Positions 47,933-59,632 of a stretch of 64,000 nt of DNA are shown here, piece after piece. Position 1 is the stretch's first letter; the number at the start of each line of letters is the position of its first letter. The DNA is from Trichosphaerium sp. ATCC 40318 (Eukaryota > Discosea > Flabellinia > Trichosidae). The DNA is taken from the NCBI GenBank assembly GCA_038496445.1, contig JALMLS010000376.1, positions 682,001-746,000 of the forward strand. The letters run 5' to 3'. A program made the position numbers and the translations under genes. Below the pieces are notes generated by a model. That model searched no databases. It was not told the origin of the DNA and was given only the letters and a program-made list of their open reading frames with translations.

Positions 47933-48958
47933 ATGAGCAGTAAAAGAGGATCATACTCAGCTCTCAATGAAGTTACGTCTATTAATGGCCAAGGAAGAGT
48001 TAGTACGGATAGATGTACAAAAATCCTTCTTATAATCACCACCGTCGTTGCTCTGTACATTGCGGGCGTTTTAACGACCAATCTGGTTTTTTCTGTCTTA
48101 ACATGGAATTACCACACAACAGGCGCTGAATTTAACGTTATTTGCTCCTATTCTTGTGGCCAGACGTGTATTGGAAAAGGAGTCCCAGATTGCTACAAAC
48201 CTTGTTTCGACGCTTGTGTTAATCCTCAAAGCGATAAGAAGTCGAACAGTGTATTGGGTGGATACATTAGAAGAGATGCAGTTCATCACGTGGGCGTCAC
48301 AGTAAGTAATCTTACAGCATCTGTAGACTTTTATACGAATATTCTCGGTGGTGCACTTGTTCCAGAGGCAGGTGGTGATAACTGGAACGGTGATGATGTA
48401 CTCAATCTTCTCTTTCAAGAAAACATTCTTCAAGGAAGAAGGAAGGATCCGCAAGCGACTTTAGAAGATTTAGAAGTAGCAGACTTAAGCACTGATGGTA
48501 CTGATACTCTTGCTGCTCGTTATATATCTTTCGGTACTCTTAATATTGAGTTGTTGGATTACAGAGCTATCAACAAGTCAGCGAATAACAGTCATGTACC
48601 ATATACGTATGAACATACGTCTCCTTCTATTGTTCCTGCTATGCATATTTGTTTTTATCTTCATGACGATGTTGTTATGAATGACTTTATTCTAAAGCTT
48701 GAAGATGAATCTAAATCACGTGGATATGATAAGGTAAAATGTAATAGAATTATTGAAGTCAAGGATGAGGAAGAAAGAGTTAAAGTAGGCAAAGAGAAGA
48801 TATATAACTCTTTTGTTGTTACGGATGGTAACTTTCAAGGATGGAGATTGACTTATTGTAAAGGACCTGATGGCGAACAATTTGAGATTGCGCAAGCAAC
48901 AGGTAGAGCCAAAAAACTATTTAGTGAGGCCCTGGGTACATACTTGAGTTCAAAATAA
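47933..48958 (+). CDS. Membrane-anchored VOC (glyoxalase/dioxygenase-fold) protein
   Basis: A single-exon gene of 341 codons. Residues about 26-60 form one transmembrane segment (ILLIITTVVALYIAGVLTTN). A Cys-rich stretch follows (CSYSCGQTC, DCYKPCFDAC). Then comes a vicinal-oxygen-chelate domain starting AVHHVGVTVSNLTASVDFYT with LGGALVPEAGG, and a second half with MHICFYLHDDV and GPDGEQFEIAQATG. The His after AVH and the Glu in FEIA sit where VOC metal ligands normally are. The substrate is unknown. The anchor and Cys-rich stalk suggest that the domain faces the lumen or the outside. Lack of introns is unusual for this window. Confidence is high for the fold, none for the reaction. Confidence 0.85.
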   Translation: MSSKRGSYSALNEVTSINGQGRVSTDRCTKILLIITTVVALYIAGVLTTNLVFSVLTWNYHTTGAEFNVICSYSCGQTCIGKGVPDCYKPCFDACVNPQSDKKSNSVLGGYIRRDAVHHVGVTVSNLTASVDFYTNILGGALVPEAGGDNWNGDDVLNLLFQENILQGRRKDPQATLEDLEVADLSTDGTDTLAARYISFGTLNIELLDYRAINKSANNSHVPYTYEHTSPSIVPAMHICFYLHDDVVMNDFILKLEDESKSRGYDKVKCNRIIEVKDEEERVKVGKEKIYNSFVVTDGNFQGWRLTYCKGPDGEQFEIAQATGRAKKLFSEALGTYLSSK

Positions 48959-49345
48959 CACGTTTAAGATGTAATACAGACTCAGTCTTAGATAATAAAA
49001 GATTTGTTGATAATGTTAAACTGCTCACTACATCGTTTAATCCTCAAACTGCGTTGACTGCTGACTCCAAAAAATGACAAGATTGCAATTATCGACTTGC
49101 GATAGGTGGCATACTGGGACCGAAATAAAAAGACCGGCTGTAAAGGTTAAAATGATCCAAAACCAAAGAAATATACTCTTGGAAAATCCGAACAAATTTA
49201 ACAACTTACTGTTCACTGAATGTAGGTTACCGCATAATCTTTTGTGAACGCTTTGTGGTCGAGTAAACAAGTCTAAACGGAACATACACTGCACCAAATA
49301 CCACAACTATAAAACAAACTACCTATTACAGCTGTAGCTCTTTTA
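48959..49345. other. Intergenic region
   Basis: About 390 bases with no convincing gene; a minus frame of 89 codons at 49037-49306 has no domain. It includes the promoter of the lipase-like gene. Confidence 0.45.
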
Positions 49346-51821
49346 ATGGAGGATATTGGCCTAAATACCCTGCAAGAGCTTGTAAATGATGCAGAGGCAC
49401 TACTCAAAGATGGAGATATAGACGCAGCGAAGATCAAAGCCAATTACGCTTTAAGCGTTATAAAAGGTCTGTCAAATGTGCTATGTCGCTGCTTATCTTA
49501 GTTTCCTAAAGGTACAAGAACACAAGAGTCACAATTTGAAACAGAGGCAGTAAATGAACTAGAAACAGCGCTTTTACAAGTTATAAACTCTATTGCTCTA
49601 AAAATGGCTGAAAGAAAACCTAGAAAACGCAGTACACCCGATAGCGTAGCAGGAAAGGCTTCCAAGTCCACACCGACGTTGCTAGGTGTCAAACACGTAA
49701 AATTAATATCAGAAGCTATATTGAACGTGTTAGCGCGAATGCCACACCTTCTAAACCGCGTAAATGCTGGTATGAAGTTTAAAGTGAAAAACGTGGTACA
49801 AACGTTAGAGTGTATTTACGCTCCATTAATCGATTTGGATCGTTCTCTACTGGTTATCAGCATTTACGATGACAGATTAAGTACATCGTATTGTGGCTGG
49901 TACGTGGTTTTTATTTTTTTGCGATAGCACGCTCGAAACTACCCCTTTTGCCTTTGTCTAAGAGCTATAAAGGGATATGTGGATATATTGGCTTATGGGT
50001 CAACTAATAAAGCTCGAAACGCTCTCAAAGGGTAGAAACGTGCTTGGTATTGCGTGGAATGTATCAAAAGAGTTAACAGGAATTCAAGCAATGTTGGATG
50101 TTCTCATGGTTTGTTCTTTTTAAAGCGTTTTGTGCTTTAATACATGTTTATTTACTATTTAGCGTGCCCAAATCAAGTGCCTAGAATTCAAAAAGAAAGG
50201 ACCCACTTTACTATCTGCAGAAGAAATTGAGAAACTAGCTGAAGAAAAAATAGACCCTCTTTTTTGGAGTCAGGCACGTGATTTAGTTCGTTTGAGGTAG
50301 GCTTCCAGAGTGTTAATTTTTGTTTGAATGAATAGGATTCGGGTGTTATGAGGTTTGGTAGTATCTTACAAATACTGCAATCATCATTGACTGCACCTGG
50401 TGTTGGTATTGATGGCATCATTGGGAGTGTTAGGAATGGATTGAGAACTTCACTATCGAGCAGGGCAAGAAAACAAGTTAGCGAAGAGGTATTTTTTTCC
50501 TTTCTTCTGCGTCGCCATGTGCGCTGGAAGTCCATATATCTACGAAAGCCTCACAACTTATTAATCACGTGGTTTTTAGGCTATAACGAATAAGACTGAG
50601 GAAGCAGTTTTAAGGGCAAAAAGAAATTTTGTTTATACTTTTTATTGGTGCTTACTGCTTTGTGTTAGGTCTGGAATTTCGCTGAACACCCTCTAGTTAG
50701 TAAGTTTATTATATTACTCAAACCTTTGATAAAGGTACGTTAACTGGAAACGATTTTCAGTAGGGTGTTATTGACTTTTTTGTTCTAGCATAGTATGAGC
50801 TTTTATCCTCTTGGACAAGATGGACCGAGGTGTAAGTTTCTTCATGCAGGTATAAAGGGTTGATTTTGTATCCATAAACGTTAACAAGAATTAAAGGAGC
50901 GCGTTATCCTCGTCTACGACCAGGAAATAAAGTGACTCCAGTTGGATCAATTCCTGTTGTTCTTCATTTCCATGGAGGTGGTTTTGTTTCGGGAGCACCT
51001 GAGTCTCATGAGGTACGCCACAGTGGGCTTTATTTGGATAAATTTTTTACCCTAATTGTCTCCCAAAGGTGTATACACGTCATTGGGCAAAAGGTGCTGG
51101 TTGTCTAGTTATTAGTGTTGATTATACTCTTGCTCCAAAGAAAAAGTACCCTACTCAAACAAATGAGTGCTATGATGTATATAAGTGGGTCACAAACAAA
51201 ATGAAGCATGAATTTGGTAAGCCGCAATACGTTAAGTCATCTAATTTTTTTTCGTAAGGTGTCACACCGAAGCGGATTATCTTGGCTGGTGACAGCGCTG
51301 GAGGAAATCTTGCTGTTTCTGTTGCTCTTAAGGCTTTACAGGATGATATTAGACCGGTTGATGGTTTATTACTTTCTTATCCTGTATTGAACCTTACTGA
51401 TACTGCAACGAGTTCCAAGGCTATTTATAAAGATGATATTTTATTGTCAATGCATGTTTTACAAACTGTCAAACGACTCTACTTGTCTCACCCTGATGAT
51501 GCTAATGAAGGCCTTTGTTCACCTGCTTTTGCTAGCGATAGCTTGCTTTTAAGGCTACCAAAGAACATACATATTTTCTCTGCTGGTATAGACCCATTAC
51601 TTGATGACACTTATGAGTTTGTTCACAAAATGCGTAAACTTGGATTCACAGAAAGTCAAGTGACACAGAGGATTTTTCCTTCTTTACCACATGGATTCTT
51701 TAATATGGTTGATATACCGCAAGCTAGAGAAGCTTGTAGAATATCTGTAAAGGTTCTAAAAGAGATGATTGCATCAGAAAGTACAAAAGACACGAAAAAG
51801 AAAAACAGGAAAAGCCAATAA
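49346..51821 (+). CDS. Hormone-sensitive-lipase-like alpha/beta hydrolase
   Basis: The N-terminal exons (MEDIGLNTLQELVNDAEALL...) are helical and resemble the HSL N-terminal domain. The catalytic part has all HSL-family marks: oxyanion motif VVLHFHGGGFVSG, SVDYTLAPKKKYPTQ, nucleophile motif LAGDSAGGNLAVSVAL, the Asp in FSAGIDPLLDD and the His in LPHGFFNM. The last exon is 51258-51821 and ends in a Lys-rich tail (KKKNRK). Introns near 49.46, 49.9, 50.1 and 50.3 kb and several in 50.5-51.3 kb are all short. The enzyme hydrolyses acylglycerol or sterol esters in known relatives. The N-terminal domain supports true HSL rather than a plain bacterial-type esterase, but that part is weakly conserved. 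Confidence 0.85.
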
Positions 51822-52176
51822 ATAAAACTCAACTTTGAGTTGCATAAATTAGTATATCTCTTCATGTGATCGTTGTTTACTATCAATGAATCAACAAGGC
51901 AGTTTTAGTAGAATACTATCGGTGCGTTGTCGAATTGTATTGTATTCATGAAATCTATTAATAAGTTTTGTTTTTTTATGAAATTTATTTTTGTGTTTAG
52001 TCTAAAAGTCGTTTCACCGTTTAAACAAAATTATAATTTTGTCTTTAAGAAGTAACATCTGCATAAAATGACATCGCCAACAAACACGCCTAACATTACC
52101 GTAAAGCACGAAGTTGCTAGTGTACGCTAAAAGGCTTGTTCTGTCGTAAATTTCGCTTACGCTTCAATAGGAGCTT
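51822..52176. other. Intergenic region
   Basis: About 355 AT-rich bases between the lipase-like stop and the prenyl synthase start. No gene or repeat seen. Confidence 0.5.
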
Positions 52177-53475
52177 ATGGAGCCTTACAGATATATTGAA
52201 GAGCGATCAGGCAAAGGCATGAGGGCGAAATTGATAGATGCCTTCAACTGGTGGCTAAAGGTTCCTGAACCCGTTTTATCGGAGATTAAAGGAGTCATAG
52301 ATCTATTACACAACGCTAGTTTGTTGTACGCGCGCGTTAGAGAAAAGTAGGTTTAAATTGACGCTTTGTAGAATTGACGACATAGAAGACAACTCTACTC
52401 TTCGTAGAGGCATTCCAGTAGCGCATGCGATCTTTGGCGTGCCAAACACCATAAATACATCAAACTACATTTATTTCCTCTCTATGCAGCGGTGTACAAA
52501 CTTAGGTAGCCCTGAAGCCGTCGCCGTATTCATTGGTACGAAATAGAATTTACCAGTGAGTCCTATACACTACAAGACTATCTTTCATCGCACTAAAGTA
52601 CTTACATCGCTCTATAGAAGAATTGTTGAATCTGCATCGTGGTCAGGGTTGGGATATCCTTTGGCGTGATAACAATGACTGTCCTACAGAAGAACAGTAC
52701 AAGCAAATGGTGATTGACAGTACGTAAACGTTTCAGACGTAATTTCAAACGTTTTTTCAAATAATGTTTCTTTTTCATCCGAAATCGCAGTCTAAGGTCA
52801 TTAATACGGTGTCTGACTATTCTAAATAGAAACGGGAGGTCTTTTTCGACTAGGAACACGTATTTTACAGTGTTTTAGTGAGGATAAAACGTAAGAGAGA
52901 TTTTACCTTTTATTTTGTTTTTGAATTTCTGCATTATTTTTTTATTGACACTTTGTTTTAGCGATTATATTCCTCTACTTAATAAGTTGGGACTTTTCTA
53001 TCAGATAAGAGATGATTATATTAATTTACAATCTGAAAAGTATCATGAGAATAAGTCATTTGCAGAAGGTACGTCAAGAAACATTTCTCTTTGACAAAGA
53101 AAACACAATGTCATTTTTTAGTTTTTTTTTCTTTTGACATGTCCTGACTGTTAATTATTACATGCTTTGTTTCTTGTACGGTATCCTTCCTTACTTGTTA
53201 TAGATTTGACTGAAGGAAAATTTTCTTTCCCTATCATTCACTGTATTCATAAAAACCCTAATGATCATCGATTGTTAAATATTCTTAAAAGAAAACCAAC
53301 AGACCCTGACGTCAAAAAACATGCAATTGCTTTTATGGCTAAAAACGGTTCATTTGAGTATACTGAACGTGTTCTTGATGAATTAAAGTCTGAAATATTT
53401 GCTATTCTTAAGGAATTGGGTGGTAACGATCAAGTTGTTGCTATAATTGATTATTTGGAAAAGCACCTCATTTAA
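52177..53475 (+). CDS. Trans-isoprenyl diphosphate synthase (GGPP synthase type)
   Basis: The ATG at 52177 gives [20 protein letters not shown], with the GK-x-MR motif of prenyl synthases. It is followed by LLHNASLL and, across an intron (GTACGC...TTTGTAG), the first aspartate-rich motif [12 protein letters not shown]. Later exons give [16 protein letters not shown], then ETGGLFRLG-like sequence and the second aspartate-rich motif [30 protein letters not shown], and a helical C-terminus. The order and the FSFPIIH motif match eukaryotic GGPP synthases (yeast BTS1/human GGPS1), which supply geranylgeranyl groups for protein prenylation. The N-terminus lacks a targeting peptide, which suits a cytosolic enzyme. 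Confidence 0.9.
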
Positions 53476-53802
53476 CGAAAATGCACAAAAAAAAACCAAA
53501 TCAGCACCCTTGTATAAAATGTAATAAACAATTGTCATTTGTATCTACACTTTTCAAAAGGAGTATCCCTTGTTGTATCCTAACCCATCTGTAATGTTTT
53601 CACAGAAACCAACAGATAGCACATGCTTGTTAGTGATCTTACACTTTTGTCTGTAATTTTACATCCAACAAGCTGTATCTTGTATACACTACCTGAAATG
53701 GCAATAACACCTTTGTTACTGATATTCTGAAGTGGATGAACTAAAGGTCTTGACCTCGGCGGAATCCGTTACTAAAATTCTGTATTTGTTTCAAACGCCC
53801 AG
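53476..53802. other. Intergenic region
   Basis: About 325 bases, AT-rich, no gene recognised. Confidence 0.5.
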
Positions 53803-55525
53803 ATGAGTATTCTAATGTTACCTAATGAGCTTCTGTATAATATTTGTACACTGTACCTTGGTGGTAAAGAGATTATGAGCCTTGGAAATGTTTGCAGGCA
53901 ATTAAGCGTGTTTGCAGATTCTGAAGCTATATGGCATTACCAATACTGCCAAATCGCGTTTGGTAACTTTATACGATGTCAAGTAACGTTTTGTAAATTT
54001 TTTTGCTCAAACTAACGCGAACCGCAGCGTCAGTCCAATACAGTGCCATGGAAGCAGCGATGGGTCCAAGTTTACAACGTTTTACACAGGTAAAGAGTTT
54101 CGCGCAGTAAACAGGCTTTACTGCCCTTATTCTACGTAATCTAACTCTAAATCAGGAAAACAATCAAAAAGCAAAGTTGTAATACCGTTTCAAGCAGAGT
54201 ACGAGCACTTGTACGCTACGACATAATAGATAACTCAGTAATGGAAATCAGCGTACTCGCTTGTTTCCAAGTCGAACTTCTAACGCATCTCTTGTCTAGG
54301 TTTTTCTTCACCATAACCTCCATTTGATGAATCCAGATTCCCTTGGAAGATACTTTAGCTTTGGTGCAAGCCTTGAGACTATACAAAAATGGTTATCATT
54401 GTTTGATTGGAATGGAAAATCCCTTGAAATTTCTTTTAGGTACAATTTTAATCACATAGCAAAAAAAATTCGATTTGTGGCTTCTCACAATAACGAACTG
54501 TGTCAAAACATTTTGGACTGTACTTCCTCAATTTCATTATTAACCTGGCAGAAAAATGCAGCTGTTAAAACCGGCTGCTAGCGACAAAAAAATTACTTTT
54601 TTTTTTTGAATTGTTGTTCTGATTGGTTGGCTTGTAGATCTTTTTTAGCGAATATACAGTTCCCTTACACAAAAAGAACCATGGAGAAATTAATACATGC
54701 ATTTGCAGCTGAATACGTCGCACAAAATAAAGTTGGAAGTCATGAGCCTCCGTTGTATCAAATATTCACTTCTTGTCTATATTTTTGCAAGGTACGTAAT
54801 TAAGTACATTTTCGACATGTACAAGTAGGTAATTAGCGCCTATTGGGCAAAGACATGTCCACAATTCTTATTTTATTCCTATGTTAAAGTGTCAAACTAG
54901 CACTGTGACATTTATGATTTTTTTAGGTCTCTCAATGTAGGCGTATACACCCTGACCTTGTAAGCCAAAACAGAAATATTAGGCAGAGATTTCTTCGGAC
55001 TACATTCCTTGGAGACGTCGAAAAGGCAATAATTCTCGAATCAATAGGAAATTCTGATTTTCGGACATACGACTTTGCTTACAAATCTTTTTCTGGGAAA
55101 GTATTATATGCTACAAACATGGATGGTTTTGATATGTTAGAGGGTATTGAATCACCACTGGAAGGTAAAACCGTCATTTCAAACGCCCATACATTAAAAA
55201 AAATAGGTCACCTAGAAATTAGTGATGGTATATTTCGACTTGCTCCAGTACAAGTATGTATCAACTAACTTCATTTTACGATTCCACAGTAATTTACTAA
55301 CGAGCTGTGAAGACAGATAGGACATTTGAGATTGTACCAGAAGAACGAAAGTGCTCGCTTATTCAGAGTTACGAGCAAGTTCGTTTTTTACATCAAACAC
55401 ACGGATGGTTCTTGACTATTATACTACCGGAAGATTTTAATAATGTCAAGAGTACAGCGATTATAACTGCTTTTGAATGGCAGATATGGAAAAAGCAAAT
55501 AGAAAGTTGCAGGGTTGTAAAATAG
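53803..55525 (+). CDS. F-box protein
   Basis: The N-terminus MSILMLPNELLYNICTLYLG with MSLGNVCRQLSVFADSEAIW and HYQYC is a standard F-box, the Skp1-binding module of SCF ubiquitin ligases. Downstream exons (54.0-55.5 kb) carry no repeat I recognise (NPDSLGRYFSFGASLETIQK, IFTSCLYFCKV, GKVLYATNMDGFDMLEGIE, TIILPEDFNNVKSTAIITAF). Several introns follow the local pattern, some with GTACGT donors. It probably recruits a substrate through the unassigned C-terminal part. Exon boundaries in 54.0-54.6 kb are uncertain. Confidence 0.65.
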
Positions 55526-56523
55526 AAGCAAGGAAAAAAAATATTAGTTCAAACAAGTGTTTTTCTTTGCGTTTTTTCGTGCTATTTATTTGGTTATTTT
55601 TGCGCTTTGTTTTCGCGCCAAAATGGTTTCAAAGCCACAAAACTCTCCGGGCTATGTTGTTAACCTTTGCTTTAACCTTCTCAGAATAGCTACTTAATTT
55701 TGGGGTTCCTTCAATAAATCAACGTTAAAGAATTTACCTATTTTCATTTTTTTGAAGCCGCCTTCGCCCACTGCACGTTTTACTTTATTCTACATGCAAC
55801 TTCTAAACCACAATTTTTTTTTTACAACAACAGCATTGTTTAAAAGTCTTGTTTTCCATAAAACTAATGCAGTGCAGGGACTAAACCCTGTACTTGCACT
55901 TTAAAAGTCCTGTATTCTATCTACTTATTCATCAGGCGATCAAGTCCTCCAACTCTGAGGCAACCTTTCTAAAAGTCCTTTTCTTTACAAGGCAAAAGTC
56001 CTATTCTTGTAGGCACTCTACTAAAAGTCCTTTTCTTTACAAGGCGAAAGTCCTACTCTTCTTTACGTAGGCATTATCTAAAAGTCCTACTCTACTTATG
56101 TAGGCACTCTCCATAAAAAGTCCTATTCTATGAGGCAAAAGTCCTGCTCTTCTTTACGCAGGCACTTAAAAAAAAGAAGCTTGCTTTCAACTTAGAAAGG
56201 GAACTTCGGGCACATTGTGGCACGAACTCCTGGGAAGCTTGTTTTGTTCTTTTGTAAAGACCCATGACGTTCGAACTGAGTACAGTACATCAGTGAGAAT
56301 AAGTGTCACACATAGAAACGGAGTACTTTTGTCCTCTTGCTTTGGTCATTGTTGTATTTTATACCAGGGAAGGTAAATCAATTAATAGCTGGTTAGGTTT
56401 GTTTATTGATTTAGAATCGTGTCATATACTGTCGCAGTTTGTGATGCTTTATTTTCCAAGAACTTCCTTTTTTAATCATTGTGTAGAACCGCCGCTGCGT
56501 TGCAGCTAATTCTCCATTCACTT
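55526..56523. other. 1-kb intergenic region containing a repeat field
   Basis: Between the F-box stop and the NTF2-like gene. Apart from the AAGTCCT repeat field at 55874-56165 it holds AT-rich single-copy sequence and small frames with no domain. Confidence 0.5.
55871..56165. repeat. Degenerate AAGTCCT...GTAGGCA tandem repeat field
   Basis: At least eight copies of AAAAGTCCT or CGAAAGTCCT, each followed 10-25 bases on by (C)AAGGC or TAGGCA, form an irregular tandem array with spacing of roughly 25-40 bases. Longer sub-units repeat, for example AAAAGTCCTTTTCTTTACAA occurs twice and TCTTCTTTACG also recurs. The array opens with a small imperfect hairpin (CAGGG/CCCTG inside AGTGCA/TGCACT, 55871-55900). 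No coding capacity is evident. Confidence 0.7.
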
Positions 56524-56930
56524 TTACGTGCCTTCACAAAAAAGAGTTAATATAAGAGAAATGAGATTTGTACGGGTACCCCAAACTATAGCATTCTGCT
56601 TTGGCAATCTGCTTGCCATCACAACTTTCCTGCCAAACAACAAGATTCGAAATGCTTAGGTACAATATTAGATTCAATAGCGACTGTTATTATAACGCAC
56701 GTGTGCATAAATCCTCCGTATACTGTAGTTCCTAATAGTATATACTTATCAAAACTATCTTGGTTGAACTCTTTGTTATATGCATGTATAGACACATCGT
56801 CATCAAAATAAGTCTTAAACTCATCCCATTTTTTGTCATCCCATGCGTAATTAGCTCTAAAAATAATAGCACGAATTGCTTCAATATCTTCAGGTGGAAG
56901 AGCGCTAGCCATTATTTTTCCTGCCAGCAC
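56524..56930 (-). CDS. NTF2-like/SnoaL-fold small protein
   Basis: A small two-exon gene. MASALPPEDIEAIRAIIFRA with NYAWDDKKWDEFKTYFDDDV is the usual helix-loop start of the SnoaL/NTF2-like fold. A GTGCGT donor after GGFMHT and an acceptor at TTTGGCAG join it to VVMASRLPKQNAIVWGTR, a beta strand pair that completes the sheet; TAA at 56524-56526. Without the intron the frame ends earlier, at 56619. Such domains serve as small enzymes or binding proteins, and no catalytic residue can be named. The start could be the ATG at 56930 or the one at 56912. Confidence 0.6.
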
Positions 56931-57158
56931 TTGCTGAAATGCATGTGTACGTCAATTTATCAATTTTATTTCCACCAATCATTTAGGACTTGAATTCAAC
57001 CTTCACATTCAATCACCCATTGACTCTGTGTTCCTAGTTTACTGCACAAACTTACAAAGCATGAGGATATTACACAAACCAACGATTAAGAACTTATGTG
57101 GCTCACGTTTGGTTAAGGCAGTGTTCAATGTAGCGGGAAATAGCGTTAAACTGCAATA

Positions 57159-59129
57159 ATGAAACGCAAGCGAACTACAAAGAGTGCTAAGAGCAATCGA
57201 TTCGCTTATAACCAAGAAACGGTACGTCATTGATTTAGGTTGCTCCTGTTCGTTCCAAGCACTCAAAAAACGGTTTTGAGCGCTATTTCATTATTATAGG
57301 TGTTCTTCGAATACAACATTTTTTCAAACCCTTTACGTGTAACATACAAGCATGCTAATACACTCCTAGAGTGTATCATATGGCGCCAAAACAGATGTTG
57401 GTGTACGTTTACTTACTACATGTCAAAAACCATCAAACATGCTCAATCACGCGTCGTAGTGGTTAATATTCAACTTGCTTTTAAGAAAGATTGGTTTTCG
57501 GTTGTTGTTGCGCAACTGTTTTGTTTAACCATCCTTTTATACGTACCTAGCGTCAGAATATTGATTTTTGGCTGTAGGGAAAGTACGGAGATAACAACCA
57601 AGACGATTTCTTCGTTGATTCGTTTTTGACACCATCGGGCTACATACACCTTTTTGGAGTTTTTGATGGTACAACAGCATTGGCCATATATTAGTTATTG
57701 TAGTACTCACATTATTGAAAAAGGACATGGCCCACATGGTGAAACAGCATCTAAAATAGCAAGACAGGTAAAGTTTTCTTTTTTTCTTCTTTTATCCATT
57801 TCATCCATCACGGCGGACACTTGTAAACAAAAATCGTCTCTTGAGCTGCTATGCAAAGCCACCAAAAATATACTTAAATGGATTTATGCGATGGTGTAGG
57901 CATGTGACATTCATGTCTTGTTTTATTTTGAATTTTTATTTCCATGATCTTTTACTTTTCTTTCATTAACGTTTATGTAGCAATTATTTCAGCGTTTACG
58001 ACCAGCTTTGATGAGAAACCATAGACCAACTAGAAGGCAATTATCACATATTCTAACTGAGGTGTTCAAACAAACACACCAGGTAAGCTGCAAAACAAAT
58101 AAAAATACTAATATTACTGTGAGGCAATCATCGCAATTTATCCAACCTTGACAACGTATCAACTACCTAATGGAACTTGTTATAAACGGTATAATTTGGA
58201 GAAATCAGGATCCATTTTTATGTATAAAGACAAATACAATAAGAAGGAGCAACCAAAGTTGCACGAGTTTGGTAAACATTTATTTCACTTCATTTTTTTT
58301 TCTTCTTTTTTTCGTGTTTTTTCTTGTTCTTGTACTTATGTTAATTTATAAATAGGTACCACTGCAGTAGTTACAATATATTTTGAAAATAAAAAGACAC
58401 TTGTTACAGCAAGTGTTGGAGACTCTTATGGCGTTGTTGGTCGTTTTGAAAAGAGAAAAGTCTTTTATCAAATGTTGAACCCTAGTGATGGTTTAGATCA
58501 TATAGGACTTCCTAGTGAACGTGACAGGATAAGAAGTAAAACGTACGGTTATATTAGAAACATAAAAAGGAAGCTGGTGCTTCGTTCTTTGTAAACGAAT
58601 GAATTCTCATTTTGATTTAGACCTGGCAAAATACAAGGTCGCTACTTGCTTGGTACACACCCGATTTGTGGTACTATAAGGCTAGCGATGACTAGATCAC
58701 TTGGCCATATGTTTATGCAAACAAATGGTGTCATTTGGGAGCCACATATAACATATCTAAGCGTAGGAGAAAAGGATAACACTTTGAGTACGTAATCCTA
58801 TCTTTTCAATGTTATGCTAATTTTTTTTGTTAAGTTTTGGGTTCTGATGGTCTATGGGATGTTGTTACAAGAGAGGATGCAGTTAAAAAATGTCTAAAAA
58901 TGAGTGATACAGACAAAGCAGCACAAAACCTTATTAAGGATGCACTTGAAGGGTACGTCAATAGTCAAAAAAGCTTTTCTACTACCTTTTTGTCGAAATC
59001 ATTCTTGTTCGCTTATCACAATGTCAAAGATGGGAAAGGACTGCAGCGCGATGGGGAACCGACAAAAAAAGGACTGCAGATAATATCACAGTCATTGTAG
59101 CGCGTCTAGATGCTATGGTACAAAAGTAA
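57159..59129 (+). CDS. PP2C-type protein phosphatase (PPM family)
   Basis: Exon 1 (MKRKRTTKSAKSNRFAYNQE) is basic. After a long intron of about 355 nt (GTACGT at 57222 to CTGTAG at about 57578) comes YGDNNQDDFFVDSFL, then LFGVFDG joined to GHGPHGETASKIARQ. This gives the metal-binding DG of PP2C. Further motifs: TASVGDSYGVVGRF, LLGTHPICGTIRLAMTRSLG, MLGSDGLWDVVTREDAV, then a WGTDKKRTADNITVIVARL-like end, where the last DN is a metal ligand. Together these are the full set of PP2C motifs. It is a Ser/Thr phosphatase needing Mn or Mg. The active-site loop TRSLGHMF and the long first intron are mild oddities. Stop TAA at 59127-59129. Confidence 0.88.
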
Positions 59130-59632
59130 TAGCAAAGACAGCCATTCAACATAAAAAAAGAAAGTACTCCATCAGAGGGCAGCACAACAACAAAAAAATG
59201 CACGTGCTTGTAAACATATGTAAATATATGCATTTTTTTTTTGGCTGCCAAAAACTTCTTGGAAGTGCTTCTCCATCATCACGAATTCGCACGTCAATTA
59301 ATGTCATAAAATACGTGAATACAGTCTTGTCCGTTATTGCTGTTAACAACCTGAACGCTCATCTTAGCATAAGGAAAATGGTTACGAAGGAAGTACCTAT
59401 ATTTGACCAAACTTGTAGGTTTTAGATGGGTTCTCAGATAGCATAGAAAAGTACTGTGGTCGATGAGTAGGATGTATGCACGCTGGTTCACCGGATAATT
59501 ACCATCCTGTATATTTATGACATGATTCACGTGCGATATCGGGATTCCACTTGACCCGTCGCACCTCAAATTTTCGAGAACAATACCGCCGGGTTTAAAA
59601 TCAAATTAACTTTAAACCTGCATTAAACCACC
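59130..59632. other. Intergenic region
   Basis: About 500 bases, several small frames on both strands without domain or splice support. Likely the PP2C 3' end and the promoter of the membrane-protein gene. Confidence 0.45.

Noticed and set aside
55871-56165. Possible CRISPR-like array
   Set aside because: Units are irregular in length and sequence, spacers are not distinct, and the genome is eukaryotic.
57300-57629. Plus-strand frame of 109 codons
   Set aside because: Falls mostly inside the first PP2C intron and has no domain.
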